Shown piece by piece: positions 60,294 through 64,000 of a stretch of DNA of 64,000 nt. The notes under the pieces were generated by a model, which worked only from the letters and a program-made list of their open reading frames with translations, was not told where the DNA came from and made no database searches. The DNA is taken from positions 62,001 through 126,000 of the forward strand of contig NZ_VULZ01000002.1 of assembly GCF_009696445.1 (NCBI RefSeq), in the 5' to 3' direction. The DNA comes from Porcincola intestinalis (lineage in GTDB: Bacteria > Bacillota > Clostridia > Lachnospirales > Lachnospiraceae). The position numbers were made by a program, and so were the translations under genes. Each line of letters starts with the position of its first letter. Position 1 is the stretch's first letter.

Positions 60294-60417
60294 TCAAACT
60301 ATTATATCATTACAGAAAGCCTTCTTTCCAGATAAGGTGTCCATCATTCCCGAAATCCGTCCCTAGTCGGGTAAATCGAGTCTTCCCATCTCCCTCCCCA
60401 AGGACTGCAGACAACCA

Positions 60418-61041
60418 TCACGCCTTAAACATGCTGTCCGCTTCCGTTATCTTTCTCAACACTTTGCAGGGGCTGCCTGCAGCCAGGCTATGAGGCGGAA
60501 TATCCCGTGTAACAACACTTCCTGCTCCGATAACAGATCCCTCTCCAATTGTTACTCCTCCGCAAACGACCACATTGGAAGCCAGCCAGCAGTCATCTTC
60601 AATTACGATTGGCTTGGCGTATTCCAAATTATAAACGCTTCCATCCTCGCGCTGACGAATATTGCGTTCTTTCGGCAGAAGCGGGTGCATCGGTGTTGCC
60701 AGGGTTACGTTAGGCCCAATCTGCACATTCTCTCCAATTGTGACCTTACAAACATCCAGACAAGTAAAATTGAAATTGGCGCCACTATATCTTCCGAACG
60801 TGGTGTTACAGCCGTAATCAAAATAGACCGGAGCCTGCAGTCCTGGAATAAACGCTGTATTTGGGAGCAATGCCTTCAGCAATTCCCTCTGCTTTTCGGG
60901 TTCATCTTCATCAGTTTGATTAAAGCGTCTGGCCAGTCTGCGTGCTTTTATACGTAAGCTGGTCAATTCTTCATCTGATGGGTCATACAGGTCTCCCATA
61001 AGCATCTTTTCTCTTTCTGTAATTCTCATAATAGTCTTCAT
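60418..61041 (-). CDS. Sugar O-acetyltransferase (maltose/galactoside acetyltransferase type)
   Basis: A 207-aa left-handed beta-helix acyltransferase. The N-terminal Mac domain is REKMLMGDLYDPSDEELTSLRIKARRLARRFNQT, the hexapeptide repeats run from FDYGCNTTFGRYSGANFNFTCLDVCKVTIGENVQIGPNV, the catalytic His lies in TPMHPLLPKERN, and PIVIEDDCWLASNVVVCGGVTIGEGSVIGAGSVVT follows. It transfers acetyl from acetyl-CoA to a sugar OH. ATG 61041 has AGAGG upstream. Confidence 0.93.
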   Translation of the reverse strand: MKTIMRITEREKMLMGDLYDPSDEELTSLRIKARRLARRFNQTDEDEPEKQRELLKALLPNTAFIPGLQAPVYFDYGCNTTFGRYSGANFNFTCLDVCKVTIGENVQIGPNVTLATPMHPLLPKERNIRQREDGSVYNLEYAKPIVIEDDCWLASNVVVCGGVTIGEGSVIGAGSVVTRDIPPHSLAAGSPCKVLRKITEADSMFKA

Positions 61042-61092
61042 TTCACCTCTGGAGCAGTGTTTCCGCCCTGAAAGCAGGCAACATTCCGAATG

Positions 61093-61314
61093 TCAGTACC
61101 AACAAACTGAATTTGCCTCATCTTCTGGTACTTTTTCTTCATTCATCTCATACGCCAATTCCCACAAGCTATTATTTCCTGTAAGCTCCGGGCCCTCCGC
61201 ATCCAGTAAAAATGACAGTTTCTTCACGTCGGAAGGAAGCCGGACTTTACGACTTCCCTCTATGCCCATCCGATCCTGCTCTTTATTGATTCTACACGAT
61301 GCAGCCTTTCCCAC
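61093..61314 (-). CDS. Small hypothetical protein downstream of crcB
   Basis: 73 aa from a GTG at 61314, or 58 aa from an ATG at 61269 that has AGGA upstream. Charged, no Cys pair or membrane segment; no family recognised. It begins about 10 bp after crcB. It may be a real minor gene or a fortuitous frame. Confidence 0.3.
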   Translation of the reverse strand: MGKAASCRINKEQDRMGIEGSRKVRLPSDVKKLSFLLDAEGPELTGNNSLWELAYEMNEEKVPEDEANSVCWY

Positions 61315-61323
61315 ATACCTTTC

Positions 61324-61671
61324 TTACACAATATGCTCTGCTGCCGACACCGCCAATATGCCACAGAAAAGGCTGAGAATGACATACAAAGATGCCACCC
61401 CGTTCTGTCCCTTTGCCATCAGTGCCTCCGTCTCCAGCGCAAAGGAGGAAAATGTCGTAAAGCCTCCGCAGATTCCGACTTTCAAAAACAGCACCAGTCT
61501 TGGACTGAGTGAATTCTTCGCAGCAGCCGCCGCGACCAGGCCGATGACGAAGGCCCCGATGACATTAATCAGAAATGTCTTGAACGGGAATCCATTTTCA
61601 GGGTTCATCGGAAGCAGACCCATCAGATAACGCAGCACTGCGCCGGCTGCCCCTCCGGCGGCAACAATCAG
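61324..61671 (-). CDS. crcB: Fluoride channel CrcB/Fluc, unusual start
   Basis: The frame encodes a four-TM Fluc protein: (L)IVAAGGAAGAVLRYLMGL, GFPFKTFLINVIGAFVIGLVAAAA with the N of the fluoride pore, KVGICGGFTTFSSFALETEALM (the TFSSF motif), and a final TM. The family N-terminus VAAGGAAGAVLRY lies upstream of the first GTG, so translation should start earlier. The only in-frame candidates are CTG 61671 or ATT 61668, because an in-frame TAA precedes at 61677. An ATG at 61675 is one base out of frame. A rare CTG start or a one-base insertion at the start are both possible. No fluoride riboswitch is visible in the 40-bp gap to nfo. Confidence 0.8.
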   Translation of the reverse strand: MIVAAGGAAGAVLRYLMGLLPMNPENGFPFKTFLINVIGAFVIGLVAAAAAKNSLSPRLVLFLKVGICGGFTTFSSFALETEALMAKGQNGVASLYVILSLFCGILAVSAAEHIV

Positions 61672-61711
61672 ACATTAAAGCATCTTTCTTCTTTCCTTTC
61701 CCTGGAGTCTC

Positions 61712-62572
61712 TCATGCAGCCTGCCACGCTTTCACCATTCTGATTTCCCGGATGTATCCGTCCCGTTCATTCGGTGTTTCCAGTATGAACGGTCTCCCTG
61801 ACAACGCCGGGTGACACACGGCGCGCCGAAGTGCTTCTAATCCGATGCAGCCCTGCCCCAGCTTCTCATGCCGGTCTTTGTGAGAACCACACGGATTTTT
61901 GGAATCGTTCAGATGCACTGCCCGCAGATTCCGGAGACCCACCACCCGGTCAAATTTCGAAAGCACGCCGTCCAGATCCCCAGCAATGTCATACCCTGCA
62001 TCCCATACATGACAGGTATCAAAGCAGACCCCAACCTTCTCCCGCTTGTCCTCATCGATCCGGTCCAGAATCTCACGCAGCTGTTCAAATGTTCTGCCGA
62101 TCTCCGTTCCCTTCCCTGCCATCGTCTCCAGCAGTACAACCGTACTCTGCCCCGGACTGATATAGCGGTTCATAACCTGCGCAATGCGATCCATGCAACT
62201 CTCCTGATCCTGCTTCAGCGAGTTTCCCGGATGGAAATTGAAGAAATTGCCCGGAAGCTGCTCCATTTTCGCCAGATCATCTCGAAAGCACTCCTCCGCA
62301 TATTCGCGTGCCCGCTCTTTATCTGAGCACAGATTCATGGTATATGGCGCGTGCGCTACAAGCTTCCCGAACCCATGCGCTTTCAGAAACCCCTCAAGCG
62401 CAGCCATATCGGCCGGTTCCGTTTTTTTCACCTGACCGCCCCGCGGATTGCGTGTGAAAAATGCGAATGTATTGCCGCCCATCGAAAGACATTCCCTGCC
62501 CATGGCCTCATATCCGTTCGATATGGATAAATGGCAGCCGATATATATCTTATCAGAATTGCCCTCTTCCAC
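61712..62572 (-). CDS. nfo: Deoxyribonuclease IV (AP endonuclease, Nfo family)
   Basis: A 286-aa TIM-barrel zinc enzyme of base excision repair: IYIGCHLSISNGYEAMGRE, FTRNPRGG, LVAHAPYTMNL, FNFHPGN (His ligand), VVLLETMAGKGTEIG (Glu), VGVCFDTCHVWDAGYD (Asp/His), HLNDSKNPCGSHKDRHEKLGQG, and FILETPNERDG (Glu). GTG 62572 is chosen because AGGAG lies 8 nt upstream; an earlier TTG lacks this. Operon order appears to be phosphatase, nfo, crcB. Confidence 0.93.
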   Translation of the reverse strand: MEEGNSDKIYIGCHLSISNGYEAMGRECLSMGGNTFAFFTRNPRGGQVKKTEPADMAALEGFLKAHGFGKLVAHAPYTMNLCSDKERAREYAEECFRDDLAKMEQLPGNFFNFHPGNSLKQDQESCMDRIAQVMNRYISPGQSTVVLLETMAGKGTEIGRTFEQLREILDRIDEDKREKVGVCFDTCHVWDAGYDIAGDLDGVLSKFDRVVGLRNLRAVHLNDSKNPCGSHKDRHEKLGQGCIGLEALRRAVCHPALSGRPFILETPNERDGYIREIRMVKAWQAA

Positions 62573-62625
62573 CTGCTTATCTCCTTTTTCAGATTCATTT
62601 ATCAAGCTGCATTCAAGACGATCTG

Positions 62626-63090
62626 TCAGCGCCGTTTTGATTCAAAGTGCGCGAGCAGCCCCTCGCATCCTTCGATGATCTCATCCGCGCAGGCATCAAA
62701 CCGCCGGGTATACCAGGGATCCTCGATCTTATGTTCCGGTCTGCCTGTATACTCCATCAGGTAATGCAGCTTTCCCTCCGGATCGCCGCCGAGGATCCAG
62801 TTCATGTCGCTCAGATTCTCTTCATCCATTCCGATCAGCAAATCATATCGGTTATAGTCCGCCTTTCGAAGCTGGCGCGCTCTGTGATCGCCGATCGGAA
62901 TGCCCTTTTTTCGAAGCGCCCGCTCCATCGGCGGATAGATCGGATTTCCGATCTCCTCCGTAGTTGCCGCTGCAGACTCAATCAGAAAATCTCCGGCAAG
63001 CCCACGGCGATTCACCATATCCTGAAGGATATACTGGGCTCCGACAGAGCGGCAAATATTGCCGTGGCAGACGAAAAGTATTTTTATCAT
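62626..63090 (-). CDS. Low-molecular-weight protein tyrosine phosphatase
   Basis: A 154-aa phosphatase: P-loop FVCHGNICRS (CX5R with catalytic Cys and Arg) at residues 6-15, and the general-acid Asp in the late motif IEDPWYTRRFD. It removes phosphate from protein tyrosine (or arginine) residues. The relatives work in capsule regulation or stress response. No tyrosine kinase gene is adjacent. GGAGGAAGGA precedes the ATG; it is probably co-transcribed with nfo. Confidence 0.93.
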   Translation of the reverse strand: MIKILFVCHGNICRSVGAQYILQDMVNRRGLAGDFLIESAAATTEEIGNPIYPPMERALRKKGIPIGDHRARQLRKADYNRYDLLIGMDEENLSDMNWILGGDPEGKLHYLMEYTGRPEHKIEDPWYTRRFDACADEIIEGCEGLLAHFESKRR

Positions 63091-63243
63091 ATAATATTTC
63101 CTTCCTCCTGATATTTCAGTTTATCATGATGCCGGAGACGACAAAAGACCTAGAAAGCATTTTACACAATCGCATCTGCCTCCCGGGTCCTTCTGATCTA
63201 TATGCTCCTTCTGGTCACATTCATCCAGTCTTTTTTTCTTCCC

Positions 63244-63453
63244 TTATCCGAATTTCACACTGCTCTCGATGCTGAAGCCCGTTCCGTTCAGCCGGTCCAG
63301 CTCAACTCGTGCGCTGTTTATCTCCGACAGTCTCCGCAATTCATTTTCCGCATCCTCCAGTCCCAGATACGTGTAGGTGTTCATCGTTACGCTGATGTCC
63401 GAATGACCCATCAGGTACTGCAGCGGCTTCTTTGGCACAGACCGGTTCCGCAG
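63244..63453 (-). pseudogene. C-terminal fragment of a tyrosine recombinase (integrase)
   Basis: About 70 codons hold the end of a phage-type integrase: PKKPLQYLMGHSDISVTMNTYTYL includes the conserved H-x-x-x-(S/T) box and the catalytic Tyr, followed by a charged tail. The upstream HxLR..HTFATR block is reduced to HLRNRSV, and the frame stops being integrase-like at about 63453, where the other remnant begins on the opposite strand. It is a truncated leftover of a mobile element. Confidence 0.75.
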
Positions 63454-63918
63454 ATGCGGGGATATAAGATTGAATCAGATGCTGGTTCCAATGTGTCGAA
63501 TGCAATCGAGGCATGGAACGAGGAGAACCCGGATAAGCAGATCACATTGATATACAGCGATGCTGACCTTTCCGTATGGTTTGAACACATCGTGGATGGG
63601 ACGAGTGATTTCAGAATCGATGACAAGCCAATTTTTGATACTTACAAGAAGGATTTTGGATTTAAACTCCAGGGAACTCCCCTTCCGGAGGATGTATCTG
63701 AGCAGATTTTTACAGCTGACCTCAGTGCATATTTTCTGTTCCCTATGACAGATCAGGGAGCAGCGCTTCGGGATGAGATCGATCAGGTTCTGGTCAAGCT
63801 CCAGGAGGATGGAACACTGAAAAAGCTCTCTGAGCAGTTCTTCGGCGCAGATCATTCGCCTGATGCCTCAAGATGGAGAAGACAGTCAACTGAGTTCATC
63901 AGTTCAGTGATGCAGTGA
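63454..63918 (+). pseudogene. C-terminal fragment of an amino-acid ABC binding protein (SBP family 3)
   Basis: About 154 codons matching the second half of polar amino-acid binding proteins: GSNVSNAIEAWNEENPDKQ, DADLSVWFEHIVDGTSDFRIDDKPIF, and the C-terminal FLFPMTDQGAALRDEIDQVLVKLQEDGTLKKLSEQFFG. The signal peptide and first lobe are missing. An ATG stands at 63454 without a ribosome site. The 5' part was lost at the junction with the integrase fragment. Its own terminator is still present. Confidence 0.75.
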
Positions 63919-63945
63919 TGACGAACATATGATTCATGGAAAGAG

Positions 63946-63988
63946 GGAGTATTACAGGCTTCTTAAGAGTCTGGAATACTCCTTTTTT
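63946..63988 (+). terminator. Terminator after the binding-protein fragment
   Basis: GGAGTATT.CAG/CTG.AATACTCC (63946-63957 with 63971-63982, one mismatch), followed by six T. Confidence 0.88.
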
Positions 63989-64000
63989 ATATAATCAATG

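Noticed and set aside
61672-61711. Fluoride riboswitch before crcB
   Set aside because: The gap to nfo is about 40 bp, too short, and the conserved crcB-motif strings are absent.
63202-63918. One 238-aa plus-strand protein across the junction
   Set aside because: Its first 80 residues are the complement of the integrase fragment; only the later part resembles a binding protein.

Overview
The window looks like chromosome from a G+C-rich, Gram-positive anaerobe of the class Clostridia, probably Lachnospiraceae or a close relative. The evidence is the cysS-mrnC-rlmB cluster, a DUF4317 protein, a butyrate kinase, a CIRCE-like (HrcA) operator, strong AGGAGG-type ribosome binding sites, many rho-independent terminators, LacI-controlled glycosidase genes and Lpl-type sugar importers without their own ATPase. 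The placement is inferred from gene content; there is no rRNA here.

Layout. 1-4.6 kb: an A+T-rich orphan restriction-endonuclease-like gene, then the remains of an integrative element (TnpW-like ORF with an internal stop, doubly frameshifted P4-type primase, XRE regulator) ending beside a tRNA-Thr gene. 4.7-16.5 kb: housekeeping genes on the minus strand: secG, a TrkA-type RCK protein, rlmB, mrnC, cysS, a GNAT enzyme, ispF, DUF4317, lon (CIRCE-like operator over its promoter and a hairpin-rich leader) and a glutamine-dependent asparagine synthase. 16.6-21.3 kb: butyrate kinase with a zinc-ribbon protein, an uncharacterised gene, a REP-type (RAYT) transposase homologue that has lost its HUH histidines, a lipoprotein, and tRNA-Val and tRNA-Met. 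21.5-34.8 kb: a very large membrane-anchored CapA-like protein, purL, two envelope or zinc-ribbon proteins, an MGMT-like protein, an HTH protein, an M24 aminopeptidase and coaX. 35-46 kb: mrp, a complete oligopeptide ABC importer operon ending in a metallo-beta-lactamase-fold gene, a Big-domain lipoprotein, trpS and an AI-2E-type permease. 46.4-60.2 kb: a purine-type amidohydrolase, then carbohydrate genes: GH51 arabinofuranosidase with a divergent LacI regulator, GH2 beta-mannosidase, and an A+T-richer GH32/ABC-importer operon with its own LacI regulator. 60.4-64 kb: acetyltransferase, crcB, nfo, low-molecular-weight phosphatase, and a chimeric junction between an integrase remnant and an ABC-binding-protein remnant.

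The most unusual signal is a family of roughly 180-bp, highly structured intergenic repeats. There is one full copy at 30.7 kb, and a full plus a partial copy at 43.4-43.6 kb. A closing helix, a long inner hairpin and two further helices are kept by paired substitutions between copies, as expected of a structured RNA or a palindromic mobile element. One copy supplies the stop codon of trpS. Two smaller hairpins with a related closing helix sit in the lon leader. Two other repeat types occur: a 37-54-bp dispersed repeat (three copies) and a 51-bp tandem repeat after mrp.
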